Below, one piece after another: positions 25,563 through 34,339 of a stretch of DNA of 42,362 nt. The notes beneath the pieces are model-generated. The model worked only from the letters and a program-made list of their open reading frames with translations, made no database searches and was not told where the DNA came from. Source of the stretch: Bacteroidales bacterium UBA5206. Lineage in GTDB: Bacteria > Bacteroidota > Bacteroidia > Bacteroidales > Tenuifilaceae. The stretch spans positions 1 to 42,362 of the forward strand of contig DHVO01000061.1 in NCBI GenBank assembly GCA_002412705.1. Direction: 5' to 3'. A program made the translations under genes and the position numbers. Positions within the stretch are counted from its first letter, which is position 1; each line of letters starts with the position of its first letter.

Positions 25563-27125
25563 TTACGCTGTTACACTCTGCTTCTGTTTAGTTACAAGGT
25601 GAACTAGTAACCCAACAATTGCCGAAAGAACAATTGCCGATGATGCCGCAATAGCCGGATTTCTCACAGCGCCTTGCAGGTAAATATCAAAGTAGCCAAA
25701 GGAAAAGCCCCACTTATTAACCAGCAATGGCAAACCATAGTAAACCCCAAAGTGGGTTGCAAAAGCTACAACCGAAGCGGCCAATGGCGCTTTTAGCGAG
25801 ATGTTTTTACCAAAGATACCCAATACTATGGGAACAAATATTATGGAGAAATAAGCGTAAACCCCATTCTGCGCAAGTATAGCCACGCTTAGCTTAGGAT
25901 TAAGCAGCTGATCCCTTGCCACAATAAATGATGCTATGGCAAGAAGCACAATGGTTATCCTATTTAGGCGCATGTAGGTTTTATCGGAACCTATTTTACC
26001 TCCAAATATTGGCTTAATAATATCGAACGTAACAGTGGTGCTTAGAGACTGTATTAAGCCCTCAAGGGTAGATAGTCCAGCACTAATAAGACCTAAAATG
26101 ATGAACAAACCAACCACAACTGCAACCCATCCCTGAGAAAAAGCTTTAATAACATATGTTGGAATAACATCATCGTTTCCTAGAGCAGCACCATCAACGG
26201 TTAAATCGGGAAACATAATTCGAGCATATAAACCCGCAATAACAACAGCGAAGAAAAGTATTTCAACAACAATTGCTGTTACTAAAAACCTATTTACGTC
26301 GCTCTCTTTTTTTAGCAGAAGTGATTTTGTTATGATATGAGGTTGGCATACCACGGCAATTCCCACAATAATTTGGGCAAAAATTATCTCATAAAAATCG
26401 CGGAAAAGAGGGCTGCTCTCGTTGGTTGATTGTACCAAGCGAGGATCTATTGACTCCAGTTTAGCAAAAAAACCAGAAATACCGTCCTTGAAATACTCCA
26501 GTCCCGAAGAGAGAAGGATAACTGCAACAACAATCATTATTCCAGCCTGAATGGCGTTGGTATAAACCATTGAGTTTGCTCCACCAAACATCATGTAACC
26601 AAAAACAAATATTACAATTGCCGCTAGGGTAAAAACCTCGTTGGTATTAATAGCGTTAGCAAAAACCTTGGTAAGCGCAACTAGAATTAGCACAATAAAA
26701 GTTATAAGAAGCACCGATAGCAGTGCTATGAACAACGAGTACCCCTTACTGTTGTAACGCTTGCCAATCCAACTTGCTAAAGAAACGGCACTTACGGACT
26801 CACCGTACTTTCTAAAACTTTTGGTGAGAACTACCAGTGATACCATTGATGCTAACGGGAAAAAAAGCCCAAACGAGAGCACTCCGCTTATGCCATACAG
26901 AGCAATTAGCCCAGGATTTATAACAAATGTTGCGGCACTGGTCATTGCAGCTGCAAGCGACATCCCTACAAAATAAGGAGAAAAGCTCATGTTACCCACG
27001 GCGTAGTCCTTCATGCTTTTTATGCTCATTGCCCCTTTAATAACAAAATAGAGTATTGCTGCTCCATAAAGGGCAATAAGAATCCATGTACCAATTACTT
27101 GTTCTGTAGTAGCCATATGCGCCAA
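25563..27125 (-). CDS. Sodium:solute symporter (SSS family)
   Basis: A 520-residue integral membrane protein with about 13 hydrophobic segments in the SSS/LeuT-type order. The early stretch DYAVGNMSFSPYFVGMSLAAAMTSAATFVINPG is a characteristic block of SSS transporters, and GLISAGLSTLEGLIQSLST near residue 345 contains the S-T pair that often helps bind Na+. The last helix ends in a short polar tail. The solute is unknown; a short-chain monocarboxylate or keto acid would fit the operon, which encodes CoA-transferase, reductase and thiolase. It follows the reductase gene by 115 bases and precedes the CoA-transferase by 32 bases. Confidence 0.88.
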   Translation of the reverse strand: MAHMATTEQVIGTWILIALYGAAILYFVIKGAMSIKSMKDYAVGNMSFSPYFVGMSLAAAMTSAATFVINPGLIALYGISGVLSFGLFFPLASMVSLVVLTKSFRKYGESVSAVSLASWIGKRYNSKGYSLFIALLSVLLITFIVLILVALTKVFANAINTNEVFTLAAIVIFVFGYMMFGGANSMVYTNAIQAGIMIVVAVILLSSGLEYFKDGISGFFAKLESIDPRLVQSTNESSPLFRDFYEIIFAQIIVGIAVVCQPHIITKSLLLKKESDVNRFLVTAIVVEILFFAVVIAGLYARIMFPDLTVDGAALGNDDVIPTYVIKAFSQGWVAVVVGLFIILGLISAGLSTLEGLIQSLSTTVTFDIIKPIFGGKIGSDKTYMRLNRITIVLLAIASFIVARDQLLNPKLSVAILAQNGVYAYFSIIFVPIVLGIFGKNISLKAPLAASVVAFATHFGVYYGLPLLVNKWGFSFGYFDIYLQGAVRNPAIAASSAIVLSAIVGLLVHLVTKQKQSVTA

Positions 27126-27156
27126 AATTGAGTATTCGTTATTTTATAGGGTAACA

Positions 27157-27180
27157 GGAGCAGCGTTAGTGCGCCACTCC
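27157..27180 (-). other. Intercistronic hairpin between reductase and symporter genes
   Basis: The segments 27157-27165 and 27172-27180 form a 9-bp stem with a 6-base loop on the minus-strand RNA, using two G-U pairs; the plus-strand version would have two mismatches. There is no T run after it. It may be a processing or stability element within the operon rather than a terminator. Confidence 0.4.
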
Positions 27181-27240
27181 CATTATCATCTTTATACTTA
27201 ATTAATGCTAACCAATTACACTTGGCTAGTTTGGTGTTTA

Positions 27241-27984
27241 CTAAATGGTAATACCACCATCTACACTTATAACTGTACCGTTGATATACGCAGCCTCATC
27301 GCTGGCAAGGAAAAGATAAGCAGATGCAATCTCCTCTGGCAGCCCTAACCGCCCAACAGGAACCTTCTCCTCCATGGATTTAAGTACGCTTTCAGGCATC
27401 TTTTTCACCATTTCGGTTGCAATAAAGCCAGGAGCAACTGCATTTACTGTAATACCCTTACGTCCCAGCTCCTTGGCTAGCGTCTTGGTCATTCCAATTA
27501 CACCCGACTTTGTAGCAACATAATTGGTTTGACCAAAGTTGCCATACAGCGCCACAACCGATGAGGTGTTGATTATTCTACCAAACCCCTTATCAACCAT
27601 AAAGCTATGTACAACCTTTACACAATTGAAAACCCCCGTTAAGTTAACATCAATTACCTGTTGCCATTGCTCGGTCGTCATTTTTTTAATTGTGGAGTCA
27701 CGAGTTATCCCTGCGTTATTAATAAGAACATCAATATGTCCATGATTACTAAAAGCCTTTTGCGCAGCACTATTTACCTCATCAAAGTTGGCTGTATTTA
27801 CCTTCTCAAACTCTGCAAAACCGCCATTAGAACGAATCGAGGCTACCGTTTCGTTACCCTTATCCTCATTCATATCCCAAATAATCACTTTAGCACCCTC
27901 TTCAGCAAAACGCAGGGCACCTGCCTTACCAATACCATCGGCACCACCAGTGATAATGGCTACTTTATCCTTTAATCGTTGCAT
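27241..27984 (-). CDS. SDR-family acetoacetyl-CoA / 3-oxoacyl-ACP reductase
   Basis: The 247-residue classical SDR has the nucleotide-binding motif ITGGADGIGKAGALRF (residues 11-26), the NNAG motif at 89-92, a Ser at 141-142, and the catalytic Tyr155 and Lys159 in YVATK. The C-terminal YINGTVISVDGGI is typical of FabG/PhaB enzymes. They reduce 3-ketoacyl-ACP or acetoacetyl-CoA to the 3-hydroxy form with NAD(P)H. Position directly after a thiolase gene (31 bases) favours acetoacetyl-CoA over fatty-acid ACP substrates, as in PhaA-PhaB pairs, but the direction could also be oxidation of 3-hydroxybutyryl-CoA. Asp38 after the second beta strand (IIWDMNE) hints at NAD(H) preference. Confidence 0.87.
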   Translation of the reverse strand: MQRLKDKVAIITGGADGIGKAGALRFAEEGAKVIIWDMNEDKGNETVASIRSNGGFAEFEKVNTANFDEVNSAAQKAFSNHGHIDVLINNAGITRDSTIKKMTTEQWQQVIDVNLTGVFNCVKVVHSFMVDKGFGRIINTSSVVALYGNFGQTNYVATKSGVIGMTKTLAKELGRKGITVNAVAPGFIATEMVKKMPESVLKSMEEKVPVGRLGLPEEIASAYLFLASDEAAYINGTVISVDGGITI

Positions 27985-28015
27985 GTTAATTTTTTTTTAT
28001 GATTTGCAAAAACAG

Positions 28016-29200
28016 CTAAATATTCTCAACAATTATGGCAGTTCCTTGACCTCCACCAATACATAATGTAGCAAGTCCTGTTGCTGCATTACGCCTTTTC
28101 ATCTCATAAATAAGAGTAGTAAGGATACGAGCACCAGAGGCACCTATAGGATGCCCAAGAGCAATAGCTCCACCATTAACGTTTACCTTACTTGGATCTA
28201 GATTCAAATCGCGCATAACAGCAATAGATTGTGCTGCAAAAGCTTCATTGGCCTCCACTAAATCAATATCACCAATCTGCATTCCTGCCTTTAGTAAAGC
28301 AGCACGCGATGCTGGAACGGGACCATAACCCATAATTTTGGGATCCAGCGCGGCATTAGCATACGATCTAATCCTAACTAAAGGCTTTAACCCTAAGGCT
28401 GCCGCCTTTTCTGCCGACATAACAACCAGCATTGCAGCCCCATCGTTAATTCCTGATGCATTGCCTGCGGTAACAGTTCCCTCCTTTTTAAATGCGGGTT
28501 TAAGCTTAGCAAGCGCCTCAATAGTTAGCCCATGCTTTGGGAACTCATCATTGCTAAATACAATTGGGTCGCCCTTACGCTGAGGAATCTCAACAGGAAC
28601 AATCTCATCGGAGAAAACACCTTTTTTTTGAGCAATCTCTGCTTTTGCTTGACTTTTTTGCGCAAACTCATCCTGTTCCCCTCTACTTATCCCCCACTGC
28701 TCAGCAATATTCTCAGCAGTGATACCCATATGGTACCCATTAAACGCATCGGTAAGCCCATCCTGAATCATCGAATCTACCAGTTCTCCATTGCCCATTC
28801 TATAGCCATAACGTGCCTTGGGCAATAGATACGGAGCATTTGTCATACTTTCGGTTCCTCCAGCAAGAATAACATCAGCATCGCCAAGCATAATAAACTG
28901 CGCTGCCATTGATACTGCTCGTAAACCAGATCCGCAAAGCTTATTAATTGCCATTGCAGGGCTAGTGTCTGGCACTCCGGCTTTTATTGAAACCTGACGA
29001 GCTACATTCTGACCCAATCCAGCCGATAGGATATTCCCCAGTATAGTCTCATTTATCTCAGAGGGTAATATCCCCGCTCTATGAATAGCTTCTGTTGCGG
29101 CTATTACACCCAAATCAACAGCAGAAAAGTTTGTTAAACTTCCTCCAAAGTTTCCTATTGGAGTGCGAACTGCCGATACTATTACTACTTCTTTTGTCAT
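28016..29200 (-). CDS. Acetyl-CoA C-acetyltransferase (thiolase)
   Basis: A 394-residue thiolase II family protein with all catalytic residues: the nucleophile Cys89 in INKLCGSGLRAV, the NEAFAAQS motif near residue 315, His in GGAIALGHPIGASGAR near 350, and the second Cys in LCIGGGQGTA near 380. It condenses two acetyl-CoA to acetoacetyl-CoA or does the reverse. It is the first gene of a six-gene minus-strand operon and so probably sets its promoter in the 305-base gap upstream. The neighbour reductase makes a PhaA/PhaB-like pair, but there is no PHA synthase gene here; together with ptb-buk elsewhere in the window, entry into butyrate formation or acetoacetate use is more likely. Confidence 0.93.
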   Translation of the reverse strand: MTKEVVIVSAVRTPIGNFGGSLTNFSAVDLGVIAATEAIHRAGILPSEINETILGNILSAGLGQNVARQVSIKAGVPDTSPAMAINKLCGSGLRAVSMAAQFIMLGDADVILAGGTESMTNAPYLLPKARYGYRMGNGELVDSMIQDGLTDAFNGYHMGITAENIAEQWGISRGEQDEFAQKSQAKAEIAQKKGVFSDEIVPVEIPQRKGDPIVFSNDEFPKHGLTIEALAKLKPAFKKEGTVTAGNASGINDGAAMLVVMSAEKAAALGLKPLVRIRSYANAALDPKIMGYGPVPASRAALLKAGMQIGDIDLVEANEAFAAQSIAVMRDLNLDPSKVNVNGGAIALGHPIGASGARILTTLIYEMKRRNAATGLATLCIGGGQGTAIIVENI

Positions 29201-29505
29201 GGCTTGATATTTTTATTATTCAAATTGTAACTGCGCATAGTGCATTGAGTACAGCTTTGAAATAACCTGATAAAGAATACTCTATAATGGTTTTCTTTTT
29301 CACGAAGAAAGCGATCTCTTAAGCCCAATTCAGAATGTGTTTTCAAAAAATAAGGGTTGACTTTATTGAAGGCACCAGAATAAAATGAAACTATAATCCT
29401 GTATTTCTGACATATAGTCAACATATAGATAACATCGACCAACAGTTTTGATTTCATTAAAAAATCGGTTCATTTTATTAGCTTTGCATCAATAATCACA
29501 ACAGC
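29201..29505. other. 305-base divergent intergenic region, thiolase operon / mnmE
   Basis: This AT-rich gap must contain the promoters of both the thiolase operon (minus) and mnmE (plus). On the plus side a clear TAGCTTTG -7 element lies at 29479-29486. On the minus side no exact -7 element was found. An 86-codon open frame on the minus strand (29197-29457) overlaps the start of the thiolase gene and has no recognisable domain; it looks like chance. Confidence 0.55.
29479..29486 (+). promoter_or_regulatory. Probable -7 promoter element of mnmE
   Basis: The sequence TAGCTTTG matches the Bacteroidota primary sigma factor -7 consensus TAnnTTTG exactly and stands 19 bases before the mnmE ATG. 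No convincing TTTG -33 box was seen at the usual distance. Confidence 0.45.
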
Positions 29506-30909
29506 ATGCAACTAGATACCACCATAGCAGCCATAGCAACCGCCCCTGGCATGGGCGCAATTGCCGTAATACGCATGAGCGGAAGCAATGCCATTGCCAT
29601 TGCCGATAAAATTTTCAGGAGCAAAAACCCCAAAAAGAGGCTTGAGAACCAAAAGCCATACACCATTCATTTTGGCGAAATTGCCGATGGCGATAAGGTT
29701 TACGATGAGGTGCTAATAAGCCTTTTCCGTGCACCCCGCTCGTACACAGGTGAGGATATGGTGGAGATATCGTGCCACGGCTCACAGTTTATACAGCAGC
29801 AAATTCTTGAGCTGCTAGTGCGCCAAGGAGCACAAATGGCACAGCCGGGCGAGTTTACGCTTCGCGCCTTCCTTAACGGGAAAATGGACCTATCGCAGGC
29901 CGAAGCAGTTGCAGACCTCATTGCCTCCTCATCGGAAGCTGGGCGCCGCATTGCCATGATGCAGATGCGCGGCGGTTTCTCCGACCTTCTGCGCCAGCTA
30001 CGCGATAAGCTGCTAACGCTAACTTCACTTATTGAGCTGGAACTTGATTTTAGCGATGAGGATGTGGAGTTTGCCAATCGCGAACAGCTGAACCAACTGG
30101 TTAACCAAATGCATTCGCATGTGAGTAAGCTGGCCGAATCGTTCTCACTTGGCAACGTGCTAAAGCAGGGAATCCCTGTAGCCATAGCGGGTAAGCCCAA
30201 CGTTGGTAAAAGCACTCTACTAAACACGCTGCTAAAGGAGGAGCGCGCCATAGTATCGGATATAGCCGGAACCACCCGCGATACCATTGAGGACACCATA
30301 AACATTGGTGGTATAACCTTTCGCTTTGTTGATACAGCTGGGCTTCGCGAGACAGAGGATTACGTTGAATCGCTGGGCATTGAGCGCGCCAAAACCAAAA
30401 TATCACAGGCCGATATTGTTATGCTGCTACTAGACCCAACTGAGCTGGTTAGGCGACTAGAGGAGCAGATATCAAGCATTAAGGAAACCCTTACACCACA
30501 GCAACACCTGCTAGTGCTTCTAAACAAGGCCGATATGCTAAGCGAAGAGGCCATAACCACCATTGAGCAGCAGCTAACGAAGGCGCATCCATCACTAGAG
30601 ATACTACCCATATCGGCACGCATACACATTAATATTGATAAGCTAACCCACCTTTTGCTTGAGTATGGAAAACAGCGCATCACCGAGTCGGACGATGTGG
30701 TTATTACCAACCTACGCCACTATCAGGCGCTAAGCGAATCGGTGAAGGCACTTGAAGAGGTGAAGGCTGGACTAGCCCTAAACCTCCCCAACGACCTCCT
30801 CGCCTTCCACCTCCGCGACGTGCTTCGCCACATTGGCGAAATAACCGGCGAGTTCACCAACGATGAGGTGCTTGGAAACATATTTAAGAATTTTTGTATC
30901 GGGAAGTAA
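29506..30909 (+). CDS. mnmE: tRNA modification GTPase MnmE
   Basis: The 467-residue protein has the three MnmE parts. The N-terminal tetrahydrofolate-binding domain starts DTIAAIATAPGMGAIAVIRMSG and contains PGEFTLRAFLNGKMDL. A helical domain follows and carries an inserted G domain with GKPNVGKST (near residue 224), DIAGTTRDT, DTAGLRET and the NKAD base-recognition motif. The C-terminus is CIGK, with the conserved Cys of the CxGK motif. With MnmG it adds the carboxymethylaminomethyl group at U34 of certain tRNAs. The gene is a housekeeping landmark and has the higher GC of the core genome; the defence operon starts 136 bases after it in the same direction. Confidence 0.97.
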   Translation: MQLDTTIAAIATAPGMGAIAVIRMSGSNAIAIADKIFRSKNPKKRLENQKPYTIHFGEIADGDKVYDEVLISLFRAPRSYTGEDMVEISCHGSQFIQQQILELLVRQGAQMAQPGEFTLRAFLNGKMDLSQAEAVADLIASSSEAGRRIAMMQMRGGFSDLLRQLRDKLLTLTSLIELELDFSDEDVEFANREQLNQLVNQMHSHVSKLAESFSLGNVLKQGIPVAIAGKPNVGKSTLLNTLLKEERAIVSDIAGTTRDTIEDTINIGGITFRFVDTAGLRETEDYVESLGIERAKTKISQADIVMLLLDPTELVRRLEEQISSIKETLTPQQHLLVLLNKADMLSEEAITTIEQQLTKAHPSLEILPISARIHINIDKLTHLLLEYGKQRITESDDVVITNLRHYQALSESVKALEEVKAGLALNLPNDLLAFHLRDVLRHIGEITGEFTNDEVLGNIFKNFCIGK

Positions 30910-30944
30910 TCTACTATAGTATACCTATTTATTAACACCTTTCA

Positions 30945-30971
30945 TTTGTTTTCTTTTAATAGTTATATTTG
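30945..30971 (+). promoter_or_regulatory. Probable promoter of the defence operon
   Basis: TATATTTG at 30964-30971 matches the -7 consensus TAnnTTTG exactly. A TTTG that could serve as the -33 box is at 30945-30948, with a 15-base spacer, somewhat shorter than usual. Transcription would begin near 30978, leaving a leader of about 65 bases before the helicase ATG. Confidence 0.45.
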
Positions 30972-30999
30972 ACATAGTTGTCTATAATAACATGTTAAT

Positions 31000-31056
31000 A
31001 TGAAGCAACTTTTTTTAGAGGAGGCAGTACTAAAACACGTTTATCATGCCAACTAA
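31000..31056 (+). CDS. Possible 18-codon leader peptide overlapping the helicase start
   Basis: An ATG at 31000 opens an 18-codon frame (MKQLFLEEAVLKHVYHAN) that ends 11 bases inside the helicase gene in a different frame. It lies in the predicted leader. A purine-rich GAGGAGG (31018-31024 region) sits inside it, too far (about 22 bases) from the helicase ATG for a normal ribosome site. The small frame could couple translation to the helicase or may be chance. Confidence 0.2.
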   Translation: MKQLFLEEAVLKHVYHAN

Positions 31057-34000
31057 TTTTTTTACAAACGGGCTAAACAATACCCTTTTACAAAAATTTA
31101 AAGACATTTTTGTAAATAACATCGACATTGAATTTTTTGATGCTTTGGTGGGTTATTTCAGAGCATCTGGTTATTTTACAATCCGTCCGTTTTTAGATAA
31201 TGTTCCCAATATTCGTATTTTGGTTGGTATTAATGTTGATAAATTAATAGCTAGATATCATTCCAAAGGTCTTTTGTTTAAAGGCGATGCAACCCAAACA
31301 GTAAGGGAGTTTTTGGGTGAACTAATGGAGGATATCCAGCAGTCTGAATATGATAATAATATTGAAGAAGGGATATTAAAATTTGTAGAGGATATTATCA
31401 CTAAAAAAATTGAAATAAAAGCCCATCCGAACCGCAAACTACAAGCAAAAATATACATTTTTAGACCCGAGAATTGGAATGAACATCGTTCTGGGAGTGT
31501 CATAACAGGCTCTTCTAACTTTACCGACTCAGGTTTAGGCTCTACAGAGTCATCTAATTACGAATTTAATGTATTATTAAACAACTTTGATGATGTTAAG
31601 TTTGCCACAGAGGAATTTGAAGCCTTATGGCGTGAAGCCATTGCAATCTTACCTAATGAAATTTTAAAAGTCAAGGAAGAAACATATTTAAATGATGATT
31701 TTACACCTTTTGAGGTGTATATGAAGTTTTTAATTGAATACTTTGGTAAGAGTGTTGAATTTGACCCCAACTCAGTTACCGACCTTCCTTCTGGATTCAT
31801 GCGCCTTTCTTATCAGATTGATGCTGTTAACGAAGGGTATAAGTTAATGGAAAAACATAATGGTTTTTTTCTATCCGATGTTGTCGGTCTTGGCAAAACG
31901 ATTGTAGCTACATTAATTGCTAAAAAGTTTTTTTACTCTAACGATTTCCCATCTCATATCTCAAATACATTAATAATAATACCTCCTGCATTAAAAGAAG
32001 GTTGGGATGAAACTCTTGAGAAATTTGAATTACAGAATTATAGAATCATCACAAATGGGAGTTTGCATAAAATTACAAACCCAGAGAAATACGACTTAGT
32101 GATTGTTGATGAAGCACATAAGTTCCGTAATGACACAGCCGAGGCATATAATGAACTTCAAAAAATCTGCAAGTCAAAAACCAGAAGAATACTTCCTGAC
32201 GGTACAAAGGCTGAGAAAAAGGTTATTCTTATGTCAGCCACGCCATTAAACAATCGCCCCGAGGACATTGCAAACCAAGTTTACCTATTTCAGGATTCTA
32301 AAAATTCAACTCTTGAAATTTCCAACCTGCAACATTTCTTTAGGATTAAAATTGATGCCTACAGAAAACTTAAAGATGAAAAGTATAGTGTTGCAGAAGT
32401 GCAGAAAAGTGTAAAGTATATCTATGAAAGCATTAGAAATAAGGTAATCTCACCATTAACAATTCGTCGAACTCGAACTGATCTACGAACACATGCACAA
32501 TACTGGGAAGACATTAAGGCACAGGGAATTATATTTCCAGAGATTGAAAAACCTCACAAAATACTTTATAAACTCGATGAAAAACTAGATAACTTGTACG
32601 ACAGAACAATGTATTCATTGAGTCATGAAACTGAAGGGCTTACTTATTATCGGTATCAGGCTATCAAATACTTAAACCCTGAGAAGAAAAGAAAATACAA
32701 AAATGCTGACCTTGCCTCCGCTCAGTTAGCAAAAATTATGAAGATTTTACTTGTAAAGCGCATCGACAGTAGTTTCCATGCTTTTTATAAATCTTTGGAA
32801 CGATTTTACTTGGCAACCGAAGCCATGATAACTATGTTTAAAAACGGAAAAATATACATAGCACCAAATCTTAATGTTTCAGAATATATAATCGAGGACA
32901 AAGAAGATGAATTGCTTGATTTAATTACTACTTTAAAAGAAACAGATCCTACCATTGAAATATGTAGCCCAAATGATTTCCAACCTCAATTTTTACTTGG
33001 GTTGCAGAAAGATTATGAGATATTAGGAGCACTCGTTAAAGAATGGAGTAAAGTTGAAGTAGATCCAAAATTTGACGAATTTTTCTTCCAACTCAACAAC
33101 GCCCTGCTCGATAAGAATAAAAATCCACAGCAAAAATTAGTTGTATTTTCAGAATCGAAAGAAACAACAGCATACCTAATGGAACGTCTACACGATAAAG
33201 GTTTCAGAGATGTTTTAGAGGTCAATGCAGAAAACCGTAATCGATTAAAAAATATTATTAGAGAAAATTTTGATGCTAACATTAAACGCTCAGACTACAA
33301 GTCCGATTATAATATTGTTATTTCCACCGAAGTATTAGCAGAAGGTGTTAATTTACACAGATCCAACACCATTGTCAATTATGATACTCCTTGGAACTCA
33401 ACTCGTTTAATGCAACGTATAGGTCGTGTTAACAGGGTGGGTTCAACTGCCGACAAAGTTTATATTTACAATTTCTTTCCTACAGCGAAAGTTAATAACG
33501 ATATTGAACTAGAAAAAAAAGCAGTAATGAAGTTACAGGCCTTCCACTCTGCCCTAGGTGAAGATAGCCAGATATATTCTACAGTTGAAGAAACGGAAAG
33601 TTTTGGTTTATTTGATAAAAACATTGAGGAAGAACGTGATGAACGTCTTTTACTTCTAATGGAGTTAAGGAAATTTAAAGACGAAAATCCCGAGATGTAC
33701 CGCAAAATAAAGAATATGCCTTTACGTGCACGCGTTGGTCGTAAAGACAGAACCAAACGCGATACAACAATTTGTTTTATTAGAAATAACCGTCGTGATG
33801 CATTTTATTGGATTCAACAAAATGGAGAACTGGAAGAAATGACTTTTGTGGAAACAGCTCACGAATTTAGGGCTGATTTACCTGAAAAGGGAATTGCTTT
33901 GCATGAGAACCATCACCAACATATAAAAAACGCAATTCAAGATTTCGAGAAAAAAATTAAAGAAGAAGCTGCTAAAGACATCTTAATAGACACCACACAA

Positions 34001-34333
34001 GGTCCTAACGAGAAAATAGCATTAGCATATCTAGATGGTTTTCTCAAATTCCCATTTATATCTGACAATGAAAGAGAATTAATAAAATCTGCAAAACAAG
34101 CAATCAAATTGGGTAAATTCCAAAAATTGCAGCGTGAGGTCAATGCGTTGAAAAAGAACGTCAAAAAAGCTCCGCTCAAACCTGTTGAGTTATTAGACAC
34201 ATTGCTTAAGATACTGGAAAAATACCCGCTCAATCAGGATGAAAGCGACGATTTGCCAGCTATTTCAATTAAATCGTACGAGAAGTTAAAACCTGAAATT
34301 ATAATATCCGAATCATACGCATACAACAAATAA
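31046..34333 (+). CDS. PLD-like domain / SNF2-type DEAH helicase (defence system)
   Basis: A 1095-residue protein with an N-terminal phospholipase D-like nuclease domain (about 1-200) and a superfamily 2 SNF2-type ATPase (about 255-850). The PLD part has KLQAKIYIF followed by GSVITGSSNFTDSGL; the HxK catalytic His is replaced by Gln133 while Lys135 is kept. ATPase motifs are GLGKT (281-285), the DEAH box (355-358), LMSATPLNNRPEDI, and QRIGRVNR (790-797). A lysine-rich helical C-terminal tail follows. Such proteins bind and move along or remodel DNA in restriction-like defence systems. It is the first gene of a four-gene operon, with the methyltransferase 6 bases downstream. The ATG at 31046 is the first in-frame start after a stop at 31031. 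The gene is clearly AT-richer than mnmE before it. Confidence 0.88.
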   Translation: MPTNFFTNGLNNTLLQKFKDIFVNNIDIEFFDALVGYFRASGYFTIRPFLDNVPNIRILVGINVDKLIARYHSKGLLFKGDATQTVREFLGELMEDIQQSEYDNNIEEGILKFVEDIITKKIEIKAHPNRKLQAKIYIFRPENWNEHRSGSVITGSSNFTDSGLGSTESSNYEFNVLLNNFDDVKFATEEFEALWREAIAILPNEILKVKEETYLNDDFTPFEVYMKFLIEYFGKSVEFDPNSVTDLPSGFMRLSYQIDAVNEGYKLMEKHNGFFLSDVVGLGKTIVATLIAKKFFYSNDFPSHISNTLIIIPPALKEGWDETLEKFELQNYRIITNGSLHKITNPEKYDLVIVDEAHKFRNDTAEAYNELQKICKSKTRRILPDGTKAEKKVILMSATPLNNRPEDIANQVYLFQDSKNSTLEISNLQHFFRIKIDAYRKLKDEKYSVAEVQKSVKYIYESIRNKVISPLTIRRTRTDLRTHAQYWEDIKAQGIIFPEIEKPHKILYKLDEKLDNLYDRTMYSLSHETEGLTYYRYQAIKYLNPEKKRKYKNADLASAQLAKIMKILLVKRIDSSFHAFYKSLERFYLATEAMITMFKNGKIYIAPNLNVSEYIIEDKEDELLDLITTLKETDPTIEICSPNDFQPQFLLGLQKDYEILGALVKEWSKVEVDPKFDEFFFQLNNALLDKNKNPQQKLVVFSESKETTAYLMERLHDKGFRDVLEVNAENRNRLKNIIRENFDANIKRSDYKSDYNIVISTEVLAEGVNLHRSNTIVNYDTPWNSTRLMQRIGRVNRVGSTADKVYIYNFFPTAKVNNDIELEKKAVMKLQAFHSALGEDSQIYSTVEETESFGLFDKNIEEERDERLLLLMELRKFKDENPEMYRKIKNMPLRARVGRKDRTKRDTTICFIRNNRRDAFYWIQQNGELEEMTFVETAHEFRADLPEKGIALHENHHQHIKNAIQDFEKKIKEEAAKDILIDTTQGPNEKIALAYLDGFLKFPFISDNERELIKSAKQAIKLGKFQKLQREVNALKKNVKKAPLKPVELLDTLLKILEKYPLNQDESDDLPAISIKSYEKLKPEIIISESYAYNK

Positions 34334-34339
34334 ACCCGA

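Noticed and set aside
29197..29457. 86-codon minus-strand open frame upstream of the thiolase gene
   Set aside because: It overlaps the thiolase start, has no recognisable domain, and lies in AT-rich promoter DNA; most likely chance.
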